Shown here: one piece after another, positions 9,709 through 18,623 of the stretch
How positions within the stretch are numbered: position 1 is the first letter of the stretch
Layout of the letters: every line of letters starts with the position of its first letter
DNA from: Clostridioides difficile
GTDB taxonomy: Bacteria > Bacillota > Clostridia > Peptostreptococcales > Peptostreptococcaceae
Assembly (NCBI RefSeq): GCF_900243075.1
Contig: NZ_OEZH01000152.1
Span: 94,143-158,142, forward strand
Length of the DNA stretch: 64,000 bases
Direction: 5' to 3'
Made by a program: the position numbers and the translations under genes
Notes under the pieces: model-generated
What the model was told of the DNA's origin: nothing
Seen by the model: the letters and a program-made list of their open reading frames with translations, nothing else
Database searches by the model: none

Positions 9709-10845
9709 CTACACCCTTTCAATCAATAAAGCTGAACCTAGACCACCAGCTGCAGCTATAGAGCAAATTCCATATCTACCCTTAATCTTTTCTAGTGCTT
9801 TTAAAAGATGTAATGCAATAATTGCACCTGAAGCACCATATGGATGACCATACGCTAAAGCTCCACCAAATATATTATATCTATTGATTAATTCTGGATA
9901 CTTTCTTTGAAATAGCACATCTATAACTGCAAATGCCTCATTAAATTCAACTGCAGATATATCCAAATAGTTAAGTTTTTCTATCTCTAAAATTTTGTCC
10001 ATTGCTTTTATCGCTGATGTTGGACTTAAATTGGCATCTGTTCCTATTGTACATGTATTAATAATTTTTGCTTTAGGGTTCTTTTTTACACGTTCTAGAT
10101 ATTTTTTAGAACATAGTATAATAAATGAAGCTCCATCATTAATAAGACATGAATTTGCTGCATTTATAATAGTTCCTTTTCCTAAAATCGGTGGTATTCT
10201 ATCTAATAACCTTTGACTCATCTTATCACGTATACCTTCATCATAAGTACTATTATCTACAGGAGATATAATATCTTCAAGTATTTTCTCATCTCTTGCC
10301 TCTTTTGCTCTTTTATGACTTTCTTTTACCCAAAAATCCAATTCTGTTTTCTCAATTTGATATAACTTTGCTACTCTTTCCGCTCCTTCTAACATACTAT
10401 TTTGGCTATTATCATCAGGTGAAAATTGAGCAACTGTATAATTTGGATTATTTATATCATATCTTTTATCATTTTTATGATATGTACGCATTGGTTGTAA
10501 AGAACTACTTTCAAAACCTCCTGCAATAATTAAATCACACTGACCAGATTTAATCTTTGAAAATGCTATGTCTATACTTATCATAGCAGAAGCACACTGC
10601 ATATCCACAGTAAAAGCAGGTACTTCATTTGACACTCCTGCTGTTAAAGCCATTAATCTAGCTATATTGCCTCCTGTACCAACTGCATTTCCACATATAA
10701 TCTCATCAATTCTACCAATTTCATACTTTTCAATAAGATGTTTTAACACACTTGCTCCTAGTGATTCGGGTTGAACAAATTGAAAAATCCCATTTTTTAG
10801 ACCTATATGACTTCTCAATCCTCCTAATATAAAAACCTCATCCAC
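9709..10845 (-). CDS. Thiolase-family acyl-CoA acyltransferase (YhfS-like)
   Basis: 378 residues with the thiolase catalytic set: nucleophile cysteine near residue 84 in DMQCASAMIS, the GHPYGASGA histidine motif, and a C-terminal cysteine in GICSIAAAGGLGSALL. It starts at GTG. It ends 3 nt before the ATG of the ligase gene and follows bioY closely, so the three genes are one transcription unit. The family performs acyl-CoA condensation or thiolysis. In this context (compare yhfS of the BirA regulon in B. subtilis) a role in supplying or trimming an acyl-CoA for biotin metabolism is plausible but unproven. Confidence 0.85.
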   Translation of the reverse strand: MDEVFILGGLRSHIGLKNGIFQFVQPESLGASVLKHLIEKYEIGRIDEIICGNAVGTGGNIARLMALTAGVSNEVPAFTVDMQCASAMISIDIAFSKIKSGQCDLIIAGGFESSSLQPMRTYHKNDKRYDINNPNYTVAQFSPDDNSQNSMLEGAERVAKLYQIEKTELDFWVKESHKRAKEARDEKILEDIISPVDNSTYDEGIRDKMSQRLLDRIPPILGKGTIINAANSCLINDGASFIILCSKKYLERVKKNPKAKIINTCTIGTDANLSPTSAIKAMDKILEIEKLNYLDISAVEFNEAFAVIDVLFQRKYPELINRYNIFGGALAYGHPYGASGAIIALHLLKALEKIKGRYGICSIAAAGGLGSALLIERV

Positions 10846-10864
10846 ATATTACACCATTCCTTTA

Positions 10865-11410
10865 TCATAGATTTCTTCTTAATACATTATTCAGTTTAGT
10901 ACCTAAAAAAGATGCAATAACTGATTTTATTGTATCTCCAATTAAAAATGGTACTACTGCTGCGAAAAGTGCTGCTTCTACTGTCATTTGATTAAAATAG
11001 CACATAAATACTGTTCCCATAAAATATATAATAGGCATACCAACAAAAATTGTTATTAGTATGTATCTTTTAATATCATTATTTCGTCCTTTTAATAAAC
11101 TAATAATTAGTGCTGCAAACAAAAATCCAAAATAAAAACCTCCTGTTGGGCTTAATAGTTTCCCAATACCAGATGTTCCTCCACCAAATACTGGTATTCC
11201 AATTAAACCTATCATTATATATACACCAACTGTACTAAATGCTTGTCTCGGTGTTAAAATCAAAGCTATCAAATTTATCATTATTGTTTGTGCTGTTACT
11301 CCTGCTGGAGTAAATGGCAATGGTATATATATGTAAGATGATATACACAATAATGCTACACATATTGACATTTTAGTTAAATCTTGAATATTTACTTTAG
11401 TATTTTCCAT
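10865..11410 (-). CDS. bioY: Biotin transporter BioY
   Basis: 181 residues from the ATG at 11408-11410 (AAGGGA 9 nt upstream; the ATG six codons earlier would put this site inside the gene). It is a membrane protein of about six helices with the S-component signature PFTPAGVTAQT and SPTGGFYFGF. BioY is the biotin-binding substrate component of ECF importers and is widespread in biotin auxotrophs. First gene of the bioY-thiolase-ligase operon, with a consensus promoter and BirA-like operator directly upstream. Confidence 0.95.
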   Translation of the reverse strand: MENTKVNIQDLTKMSICVALLCISSYIYIPLPFTPAGVTAQTIMINLIALILTPRQAFSTVGVYIMIGLIGIPVFGGGTSGIGKLLSPTGGFYFGFLFAALIISLLKGRNNDIKRYILITIFVGMPIIYFMGTVFMCYFNQMTVEAALFAAVVPFLIGDTIKSVIASFLGTKLNNVLRRNL

Positions 11411-11488
11411 TTTTATAATTCCCTTCATATGTCTTATTCAATTTAATTTATATGTACATATATAAAATTTCTATTAAAGCTTTGTTTT

Positions 11489-11542
11489 AGTATAAAATAA
11501 AGAAGTTTTTTTGTCAACTATTCTATATATATAGGTTTACAT
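11489..11542 (-). promoter_or_regulatory. bioY promoter with BirA-like operator
   Basis: The minus strand has TTGACA (11512-11517), a 17-bp spacer and TATACT (11489-11494). An imperfect dyad, TTGTCAACT-N14-GGTTTACAT on the plus strand (11511-11542), covers the -35. It fits the Firmicutes BirA pattern TTGTTAACC-N14-16-GGTTAACAA and would let biotin-bound BirA repress the operon. Confidence 0.7.
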
Positions 11543-11704
11543 TTAATTCGTAAATAAATTTTATATTAATACTTTATATTTTAATGGTTATTTATAAAAC
11601 TTTGTTTAAAAACAAGTTTATTTAGTCTATACTTGTAAATTATAATATGATATATTTTTATATGAGATTTTATTTCATATAAAAAACAATAAGGAAGTGA
11701 TGAT

Positions 11705-12484
11705 ATGAAAGTTAATGAAAATAATTTATATAATATAGATGAAGAGTTGGATGAACTTAGTAGGAAAGTTTATTTAGATTCACCAGATTTTTGGATAAGC
11801 ATTTCTGACAAAATAATAGATAAAGTATTTGATGAAATGTTATTATTTTTTGCAGTTAAATATAACTATTTCCATATATTATCCTTTGCTATTGAAAACA
11901 ATTGTATAGATTTAAACATGCCATCCAAAAATAAAGAATACCCTAATATAATGAGTCATTTTTTAGATACAGCAAAACAGAATGAAGATAAAAAAATTTA
12001 TAATTATCTTCTAAGCTTAAATAAAGATAACACTCTAGATGAAAGCTCGACTTTAGATAACTTGAATTGCAATACTAGTGGTGATACTTTTGAAAAAAAA
12101 GATGTATATATTCCAAAGTACTTGTGTCCAAGCTGTAATTCTAATATTTTTGATACAGGTTATAAAGTATCAAATGATATAACATATAAATTTTCTTCTC
12201 AAAAAGCTGAACCTATTGAAATATCTAGTGAAGTTTCTTCTATCAGATGTTGCAATTGTGATAAATTTTTAGAAGATATTACACCTGACAAATTATATAA
12301 CCTATGTAAAATTCAAAACTGTAATAATTGTGGTTTTAATTTAACTAAAGTAGGAATTATTGCAAAGAAAAAAATGGACTTTGATGAGAATACTGAAGAA
12401 TTTAAAGATGTCTCAACGTCTTACTGTTGTGGAAATTGTGACTCTGAAATAAACTCATCTCAAAAAGAACATTTTAAGATTTAA
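11705..12484 (+). CDS. Hypothetical protein with zinc-ribbon cysteine pairs
   Basis: 259 residues, start supported by AAGGAAGTGA. The N-terminal half is acidic and helical. The C-terminal half carries four CxxC pairs: CPSC, CCNC, CNNC and CCGNC, spaced like two zinc ribbons. No signal peptide or membrane helix is seen. I do not recognise a named family. It stands alone, divergent from bioY, and ends at a strong bidirectional terminator shared with the converging rlmA gene. A nucleic-acid or protein-binding role is the most that the zinc ribbons suggest. Confidence 0.7.
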   Translation: MKVNENNLYNIDEELDELSRKVYLDSPDFWISISDKIIDKVFDEMLLFFAVKYNYFHILSFAIENNCIDLNMPSKNKEYPNIMSHFLDTAKQNEDKKIYNYLLSLNKDNTLDESSTLDNLNCNTSGDTFEKKDVYIPKYLCPSCNSNIFDTGYKVSNDITYKFSSQKAEPIEISSEVSSIRCCNCDKFLEDITPDKLYNLCKIQNCNNCGFNLTKVGIIAKKKMDFDENTEEFKDVSTSYCCGNCDSEINSSQKEHFKI

Positions 12485-12572
12485 ATATTTATAAGCCCAG
12501 ATAATAAGATTATGTTATCAGATACTATATAAATTTTTAAAATATGTAAAAATAAATACTCTTATAATAATT

Positions 12573-12621
12573 AAAATTGCTATGAAACTAGTTCTTACTA
12601 AACTAATTTCATAGCAATTTT
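12573..12621. terminator. Bidirectional terminator between converging genes
   Basis: A perfect 14-bp stem, AAATTGCTATGAAA with TTTCATAGCAATTT, sits between the convergent zinc-ribbon gene and rlmA, with A/T runs on both sides. Confidence 0.8.
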
Positions 12622-12669
12622 CTATAATCTAATAATTATCAAATTTTAACAAACTTTTATAAATATTTT

Positions 12670-13587
12670 TTATTTTCTTATAATACCAACCATCACTCTT
12701 AAATCAACTGTTATATCGGATATATCTAATTCTAACAACCTTAGAAACGCTTCTTCATCCAATGATGATGTCAAAGGTGTCATTTTAACTAAATTTCTCA
12801 AGTTTAATTTACTAATATTGGTCTTATAATTATTTCTATTATCATAAATCAAATCAAGATGCTTCTTAAATACATCTACAATGTTTTTATTATCATAATC
12901 ACTATTTTTTATATTTTTCTGTATACTTGTCCTTATTTCTTTTAAATAATCTGACTCTGGAACAATCTTTATTACCATTCCATAATTATTTAAAACTCTT
13001 GCAAATTCCTTATAGTTCGCAGGAGAAAGTATATTTAATATTATATCGAACCTATTATCTTTAAATGGTAAATTTGCTAAATCTGAAATGCACCATATAA
13101 TTTTATTTTCCCCTCTTGTAGCAATAGAAATTCCTTCTCTAGCTATATCAATTCCAATTAACTTACATTTATTACAAATATCTTTATCTTCATATAATTT
13201 ATTTAAGAAATATCCTTCACCACATCCTGCATCTAAGATATAGTTACTATACTTATTTAAAGTATAATTTTTAATTATAGATTTTATTTCTTCTATTAAA
13301 TTATCATACACTTTAGAATTATATATTTCATTTCTTGACTCAAATAGTCCTTTATCGTAAATAGTTTTTGTATTACTATTTAATAAATTAATATATCCTT
13401 TTTTAGATATATCAAAACAATGTTTATTCACACATTTGACACTATTTTTATCAAATATAACCATATTCTCTTTACAAAGGGGACATTTAAATACATCTAT
13501 ATTTTCGCTAAGTAGAAGTCTAGCTGTTTCTATCTTTTTTAACTTTTCAGTATTTTTTTTATTTACATTACTTATATTCTGTTTCAT
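12670..13587 (-). CDS. 23S rRNA (guanine-N1)-methyltransferase, RlmA family
   Basis: About 305 residues from the ATG at 13585-13587, which has AAGGAG 9 nt upstream. The N-terminus holds the RlmA zinc site (CPLC followed by CVNKHC) and KKGYINLL. The SAM-binding core follows with ILDAGCGEGYFLNKL and IGIDIAREGI. RlmA enzymes methylate G745 or G748 in helix 35 at the peptide exit tunnel; the G748 form (TlrB/RlmAII) affects sensitivity to tylosin-type macrolides and ketolides. Which guanine is modified here cannot be told. An upstream leader ORF and hairpin suggest regulation in the 5' UTR. Confidence 0.85.
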   Translation of the reverse strand: MKQNISNVNKKNTEKLKKIETARLLLSENIDVFKCPLCKENMVIFDKNSVKCVNKHCFDISKKGYINLLNSNTKTIYDKGLFESRNEIYNSKVYDNLIEEIKSIIKNYTLNKYSNYILDAGCGEGYFLNKLYEDKDICNKCKLIGIDIAREGISIATRGENKIIWCISDLANLPFKDNRFDIILNILSPANYKEFARVLNNYGMVIKIVPESDYLKEIRTSIQKNIKNSDYDNKNIVDVFKKHLDLIYDNRNNYKTNISKLNLRNLVKMTPLTSSLDEEAFLRLLELDISDITVDLRVMVGIIRK

Positions 13588-13615
13588 TTCCATAATCTCC
13601 TTAAATTTACTATTT

Positions 13616-13722
13616 AGCTTAAATAGCACGAAATTATGGCTACTTGTATAAGATAACTTCTTCTAAAATATATAAAATGCGTTATAAATTGTTGTAAAAT
13701 AGCCACAATTTGTGCGCTATCT
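13616..13722 (-). promoter_or_regulatory. Candidate attenuator hairpin upstream of rlmA
   Basis: Two arms about 60 nt apart can pair over some 19-20 positions: ATAGCGCACAAATTGTGGCT (13701-13722) and the complement of TAGCCATAATTTCGTGC (to about 13616). The 5' arm overlaps the stop codon of the leader ORF, so a ribosome paused at the end of the leader would break the hairpin. There is no clear U-run, so control at the level of translation or mRNA stability is more likely than termination. Confidence 0.5.
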
Positions 13723-13761
13723 TCTTATTCTAATATAGTACATAAATGCTCTTTTATTCAT
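13717..13761 (-). CDS. Putative 14-residue leader peptide of the rRNA methyltransferase
   Basis: A short ORF, MNKRAFMYYIRIRR, follows an excellent GGGAGG site with 8-nt spacing, far better than chance in this AT-rich DNA. It lies about 130 nt upstream of rlmA on the same strand. Its end, RIRR, contains an Arg-X-Arg triplet of the kind that macrolides are known to arrest at in Erm leader peptides (for example the RLR of ErmDL). Whether it is translated or causes stalling is unknown. Confidence 0.5.
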   Translation of the reverse strand: MNKRAFMYYIRIRR

Positions 13762-13896
13762 AATTCTTTCCTCCCATCATTATACTTTTTCAATATTTTA
13801 AGCACATGGAGTTTATAATTTTAAAAATTATTTTATAAAAATACTCACAATCAAATGACAAATACTTAATTATCTTTTTAATAGAATATACTCATG

Positions 13897-14325
13897 TTAT
13901 TTACTATATTCCATTATGTATTCTTTAAATCCAGAGTCTTCATTTACTTGCTCTTTTAATATATTAAAACCTTTTTTATTATAAAATACAACTGCTTTTT
14001 TATTATCTTTGTACACTGCTAAGCTTAGCTTTTTATATTTTTTAGTTACATAATCTAAAAGTTTACCTCCTATACCTAGATTTTGGTATTTGGGGTTTAT
14101 AAATAAAGCTCCTATAAAGCTTTTATCTATTATACTTATAAATCCTTTTATTTCATCTTCATCATCATATACAAATGTATCTGATATAGGTATATATTCG
14201 TTTTTGACAGTATTATAGTTATTTTTCCAGTATTCTTTACTTATAAAGTTATGTGCTTTTTTTGTGCTTTCTTCCCATATTTCCATGATTTTATTTATGT
14301 CTTTGTTATTTGATTTCCTTATCAT
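13897..14325 (-). CDS. GNAT-family N-acetyltransferase
   Basis: 142 residues with the GNAT acetyl-CoA-binding motif region LFINPKYQNLGIGGKLLDYV (Q/RxxGxG/A form) and a C-terminal VFYNKKGF stretch. It most resembles YjaB-type acetyltransferases, whose substrates are largely unknown. The first ATG follows GAGGTG at a longer than usual spacing. The gene begins 62 nt beyond the degenerate last repeat of the CRISPR array and on the same strand, so it may be transcribed by read-through from the array or from a promoter in the array trailer. Confidence 0.85.
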   Translation of the reverse strand: MIRKSNNKDINKIMEIWEESTKKAHNFISKEYWKNNYNTVKNEYIPISDTFVYDDEDEIKGFISIIDKSFIGALFINPKYQNLGIGGKLLDYVTKKYKKLSLAVYKDNKKAVVFYNKKGFNILKEQVNEDSGFKEYIMEYSK

Positions 14326-14386
14326 AAATTTTGTTTCACCTCATTTTTGTGTTGATTTTTATCATATTTATAGGTAAGTGTATTTT

Positions 14387-16650
14387 CTTTAGATATGATT
14401 TGGTTAATATAAAACCTTCAACTTTACTTGCTAAGATGTTCGGCGCTCGTGTCTTTACATACCACTTAGTTAATATAAAACGATTTAGCTATACCTATTT
14501 ATTTAATGTTGATGCTCTTTACATACCACTTAGTTAATATAAAACCTATATTATTTTTCATTTTAAGTCCCCCTTATTCCGCCTTTACATGCCACTTAGT
14601 TAATATAAAACAAATGATGATATAAAAACTATTTCAGATTATTTAAAACTTTACATACCACTTAGTTAATATAAAACTAGATTCCCAAAGTGGAGAAAAA
14701 TCAACATCAACAGCCTTTACATACCACTTAGTTAATATAAAACTTTCTATAGTACAGCTCTGATAAACTATTTTCCTGTCCTTTACATACCACTTAGTTA
14801 ATATAAAACTTGGTCGTACAACTATAAGAAATAGATTTAAACAACACTTTACATACCACTTAGTTAATATAAAACCCGAGTGTTCCTTCAAGTTATAACT
14901 CAATATCTGCTGTCTTTACATACCACTTAGTTAATATAAAACCTAAGACAGTCAAAATTGCTGCTTTGGTTGGATTGAGCTTTACATACCACTTAGTTAA
15001 TATAAAACCTTTTGACTTAGGTGTTTCTTCTGTTAAAAAAATCTCCTTTACATACCACTTAGTTAATATAAAACAGTACCAAAGTGGCGTAAAATGGACT
15101 GGATATTTATACTTTACATACCACTTAGTTAATATAAAACGCAAAACAAAAAAATAAACTTTATAACACCATTAATTACTTTACATACCACTTAGTTAAT
15201 ATAAAACCGTTCAACTCGACTCCATAATTCCAAGAATAAATGCTTTACATACCACTTAGTTAATATAAAACCTAAGAAATCATCATCATCTAAAGAAAAT
15301 ATAATTTTCTTTACATACCACTTAGTTAATATAAAACTATTACCTATTTCTACTTTACCTGTAGATACATATACCTTTACATACCACTTAGTTAATATAA
15401 AACTAGTTTTATTAATTTCAAAATTAGCAATACAAAAAGCCTTTACATACCACTTAGTTAATATAAAACTAGTTGCTCTTATTGCATATCTCTCAAAAGA
15501 ATCTCGCTTTACATACCACTTAGTTAATATAAAACCTATCTAAGAAGTTTATAACATCCAGAGTCCACTCTTCTTTACATACCACTTAGTTAATATAAAA
15601 CTTTCTTTTCATTAAATTCCTCTTCTGTTAATATCTCTCTTTACATACCACTTAGTTAATATAAAACTAAGTCAACTGCTCTTGAAAAAACAGAAACGCC
15701 CAACTTTACATACCACTTAGTTAATATAAAACTCCTTGTCATACATATCATTGACTTGGTCATCCACACTTTACATACCACTTAGTTAATATAAAACTAG
15801 AGATGGCTTTGTTACAGGAGTTTCGTCACTTATCTTTACATACCACTTAGTTAATATAAAACTAAATAGTGTACTTAACTTAAAATTTCTTATATGATAC
15901 TTTACATACCACTTAGTTAATATAAAACCCAGTAAAGTTACTAGATAAAAAAATAGAAAATTTGACTTTACATACCACTTAGTTAATATAAAACTAGAAA
16001 CTCCATATTTGTTCACCTCCTATCTATTAGCTTTACATACCACTTAGTTAATATAAAACCTTTAAGTGCTACTAAGTGTTTTGCAACTGATGTGGGCTTT
16101 ACATACCACTTAGTTAATATAAAACTTTTTGAATATATTCGTTTTCGTAAATTTAAAAATAACTTTACATACCACTTAGTTAATATAAAACTTTAGTAAA
16201 TCCATGTTTTCCATAAACATCTCTAATCTTTACATACCACTTAGTTAATATAAAACCTCTTTCGCACAGAGTGGCTTTTTACTTTTGCAAATGCTTTACA
16301 TACCACTTAGTTAATATAAAACCAAAAGTTTAAGTCAAGTAATGTCCATTACTAGAGAACTTTACATACCACTTAGTTAATATAAAACGTGCACTATCTA
16401 AACTTATCTATATCGCTTTTTTGTCTTTACATACCACTTAGTTAATATAAAACCTCTGATTATGATCTAAATGAAGCTCAATTAAAAGCCTTTACATACC
16501 ACTTAGTTAATATAAAACATTCCAGTTGCTAATGATGTTACTGACCTTGTAAATCCTTTACATACCACTTAGTTAATATAAAACAAAAAGTATCATATTC
16601 AAACTGTGAAAGACGATAACACTTTACATACCACTTAGTTAATATAAAAC
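14387..16650 (-). CRISPR. Type I-B CRISPR array, 34 repeats plus a degenerate terminal copy
   Basis: 29-nt repeats begin GTTTTATATT and end AACTAAGTGGTATGTAAAG when read on the minus strand, the C. difficile type I-B repeat. I count 34 near-identical units from 14453 to 16650; the unit at 14583 has one substitution. A 35th at 14387-14415 matches 24 of 29 positions, as expected for the leader-distal end. Spacers are 35-38 nt, most of them 37. Orientation is set by the leader at 16651-16833, next to cas2, so spacers near 16650 are the newest. One spacer (15995-16030) covers a ribosome-binding site and start codon, and two (14678-14714, 15075-15111) target related sequences. Confidence 0.98.
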
Positions 16651-16833
16651 CCCAAAATAGGTGTAATTGAATACATTGAAAATACTGCACTCAAGCAATT
16701 ATAATTCAATAAAAACATCAAAATTTGCAGTGAGCGAGCAGTAGTGCAATTGATAACAGTTATCATATGCCTTCAATCCCTTATATTCCAACTGTTAACA
16801 CCTATTTTAGCATAAATATCGCTCACTGCAAAC
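16651..16833 (-). promoter_or_regulatory. CRISPR leader with two long inverted repeats
   Basis: The 183-bp gap between cas2 and the first repeat is the leader. A TATAAT (16698-16703, minus strand) could start pre-crRNA about 40 nt before the first repeat, though no good -35 is seen. Two perfect inverted repeats interleave: a 13-bp pair TTGCAGTGAGCGA (16725-16737) / TCGCTCACTGCAA (16819-16831) and an 11-bp pair AAAATAGGTGT (16654-16664) / ACACCTATTTT (16798-16808). A 15-bp palindrome, TGATAACAGTTATCA, lies at 16751-16765. They could be protein-binding sites for adaptation or transcription. Confidence 0.75.
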
Positions 16834-17100
16834 CTATATAAACATTTCATCAGAATACTTATCAATACCATAACATTTCTTTTTAATTGAATTAGGATTT
16901 TTTATCTCATAAACATAGATTGAATCTTCACTATTATCAATAATGTTTTCTATTTCAGAAATACATTTATGTAACTTTCCATCGGTAATATCTCCTTCAA
17001 AAACAGAATTTTGCGTCCAAGTCAAATATTTTCTAAGTATCTTTCTAATTCTATTTAATGACCTTGCTTCAACAATATCATAAGTAACAATAACAAACAT
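16834..17100 (-). CDS. cas2: CRISPR-associated endoribonuclease/integrase subunit Cas2
   Basis: 88 residues, the normal Cas2 length. The first strand reads MFVIVTYDIVEARSLNRIRK with the conserved aspartate at residue 8, and FEGDITDGKL follows. Cas2 dimerises and bridges two Cas1 dimers in the spacer-integration complex. It starts 3 nt after the cas1 stop codon. Last gene of the cas operon, directly before the leader. Confidence 0.97.
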   Translation of the reverse strand: MFVIVTYDIVEARSLNRIRKILRKYLTWTQNSVFEGDITDGKLHKCISEIENIIDNSEDSIYVYEIKNPNSIKKKCYGIDKYSDEMFI

Positions 17101-17103
17101 ATT

Positions 17104-18084
17104 TTACCACCAAGCCTTTAAAACTCTATACTTTTCATCATTTATAAAGTGTTTAATTAATTTGTAACACTCTAGCCTTATAAACATTCTATATGAAACT
17201 TTTCTATTTAGATTTCTATGTTTTATGGTTGTCTGCATCTTATTTTCAAATTCTTGTAAGAATTTCTTCTTTCCTTTTTCACTTAAATAACAAATTTTAT
17301 CTTGATATGAAAAATCATTCTTATTGATTCTCTTATTATTAATTAAACTAAAAATTATTGTATCAATAATAAGAGGTTTAAAAATTTCAGCAATATCTAA
17401 GCTTAAAGAAAATCTTTTTGTAGATGGTTCATGTAAAAAGCTTATAGTAGGGTCAAGCTGTGTCTTATATATCTCACTTAAAACATTCGTATACATTATG
17501 CTATTTCCAAAAGACATAAGAGCATTTACTGGGTCTTTAGGAGGTCTTTTTTCCCTCTTATAAAATTCAAAATCATTTCTTAATATTTGATTAAAGGATT
17601 TATAGTATGTTTTTCTTATTCTACCTTCTTTACCCATAAGTTCTGATATTTCTTTGATATCATTCAAATCATTTAGTTCATCTTTTATAGTATTAATTAA
17701 ACTATCATCAACATTGTAATACCTCATATTTCTTAAAATATGGTATGATGCACTTTCTACAAATGATTTTGCTAAATATAGTCTTTCATTTTTATCTAAA
17801 TAATGAGCTGATTGACACACTAAGCTGAATCCTGATACACTTTTCTTTCTTGGATAATACGTACCTGAATAATACCCATAATAATTGTAGAAGTGAAGCA
17901 TAACTCCATATTGGCTTATATAGTTTATAAGTTTTGTGTTTAAATCTACTTCTCCATATATATGAATATCATCAACTTGTTCGACTGGTAATATTTTTTT
18001 CTCACCTTCTAAATTATAATAGTAAATCGTATTTTCTTTTCTTTTTATATTACCATTACTTATAATATAATAGTCTTTATACAT
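17104..18084 (-). CDS. cas1: CRISPR integrase Cas1, subtype I-B
   Basis: 326 residues from the ATG at 18082-18084 (GGAGGAG site). The catalytic residues of the Cas1 nuclease are all present: Glu153 in GKEGRIRKTYY, His218 in SFLHEP and Asp230 in SLSLDIAEIF. Cas1 catalyses the transesterifications that insert new spacers at the leader end of the array. The gene lies between cas4 and cas2 with gaps of a few bases, so adaptation genes are co-transcribed with interference genes. Confidence 0.97.
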   Translation of the reverse strand: MYKDYYIISNGNIKRKENTIYYYNLEGEKKILPVEQVDDIHIYGEVDLNTKLINYISQYGVMLHFYNYYGYYSGTYYPRKKSVSGFSLVCQSAHYLDKNERLYLAKSFVESASYHILRNMRYYNVDDSLINTIKDELNDLNDIKEISELMGKEGRIRKTYYKSFNQILRNDFEFYKREKRPPKDPVNALMSFGNSIMYTNVLSEIYKTQLDPTISFLHEPSTKRFSLSLDIAEIFKPLIIDTIIFSLINNKRINKNDFSYQDKICYLSEKGKKKFLQEFENKMQTTIKHRNLNRKVSYRMFIRLECYKLIKHFINDEKYRVLKAWW

Positions 18085-18086
18085 TG

Positions 18087-18605
18087 TTACTCCTCCTTCA
18101 CAAAACAAAATTCATAATAAGCACATTTTGTACAATAAGTTTTTTTCTCAATTTTAGGAGGAGATAACTTCATATTTATTTCATTTATATTTATAAGTGT
18201 GTTTTCAACAATTCTTTCTTTTTCCTCTGTCAATATCAATTCTTCTTGTTTCTTTTCCTTGACATAATTTATAGTTCCTTTTTTATCTATACCAATACTC
18301 TTTTTTAAATAATATAAGTAATAGTATAGCTGCATTTCATCTGCTTCTTTCATCTTTGAACTTATTTTTACTTCCTTAACATACTCATCCTTTATTATAT
18401 CTAATCTCAAGATATCATCAATTAATACTTCTTTATTTTTCATTCTTTTATAAGAATCTTCATGTACTATTTTTCCAGATAAAACCCTACTACTATTTTG
18501 TTCCATGGTTATTCCTTTAGAGAATAACCATAGCTTTCTTTTACATACATAATAATAATTTATCTTTACTCCTTGAACTTTCAATAATTCTAAATCTATT
18601 GGCAC
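18087..18605 (-). CDS. cas4: CRISPR-associated exonuclease Cas4
   Basis: 172 residues from a GTG at 18603-18605, which has AAGGTG 5 nt upstream and gives MPIDLELLKVQG, the expected Cas4 beginning; an upstream ATG at 18656 overlaps cas3 but would translate a CRISPR-repeat-like sequence. The RecB-type nuclease core (VKEVKISSKMKEADEMQLYYY) is flanked by a cysteine at residue 21 and a C-terminal CTKCAYYEFC cluster, which bind a 4Fe-4S centre. Cas4 trims prespacers and selects those with a correct PAM. The coding sequence holds a perfect 10-bp hairpin at 18505-18531. Confidence 0.93.
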   Translation of the reverse strand: MPIDLELLKVQGVKINYYYVCKRKLWLFSKGITMEQNSSRVLSGKIVHEDSYKRMKNKEVLIDDILRLDIIKDEYVKEVKISSKMKEADEMQLYYYLYYLKKSIGIDKKGTINYVKEKKQEELILTEEKERIVENTLININEINMKLSPPKIEKKTYCTKCAYYEFCFVKEE

Positions 18606-18623
18606 AAAATCACCTTCTCTAGT

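Noticed and set aside
14643-16016. Several 76-86 codon ORFs with a repeated FILTKWYVK peptide
   Set aside because: They are translations of the CRISPR repeats and spacers; the periodicity equals the repeat unit and no ribosome-binding sites precede them.
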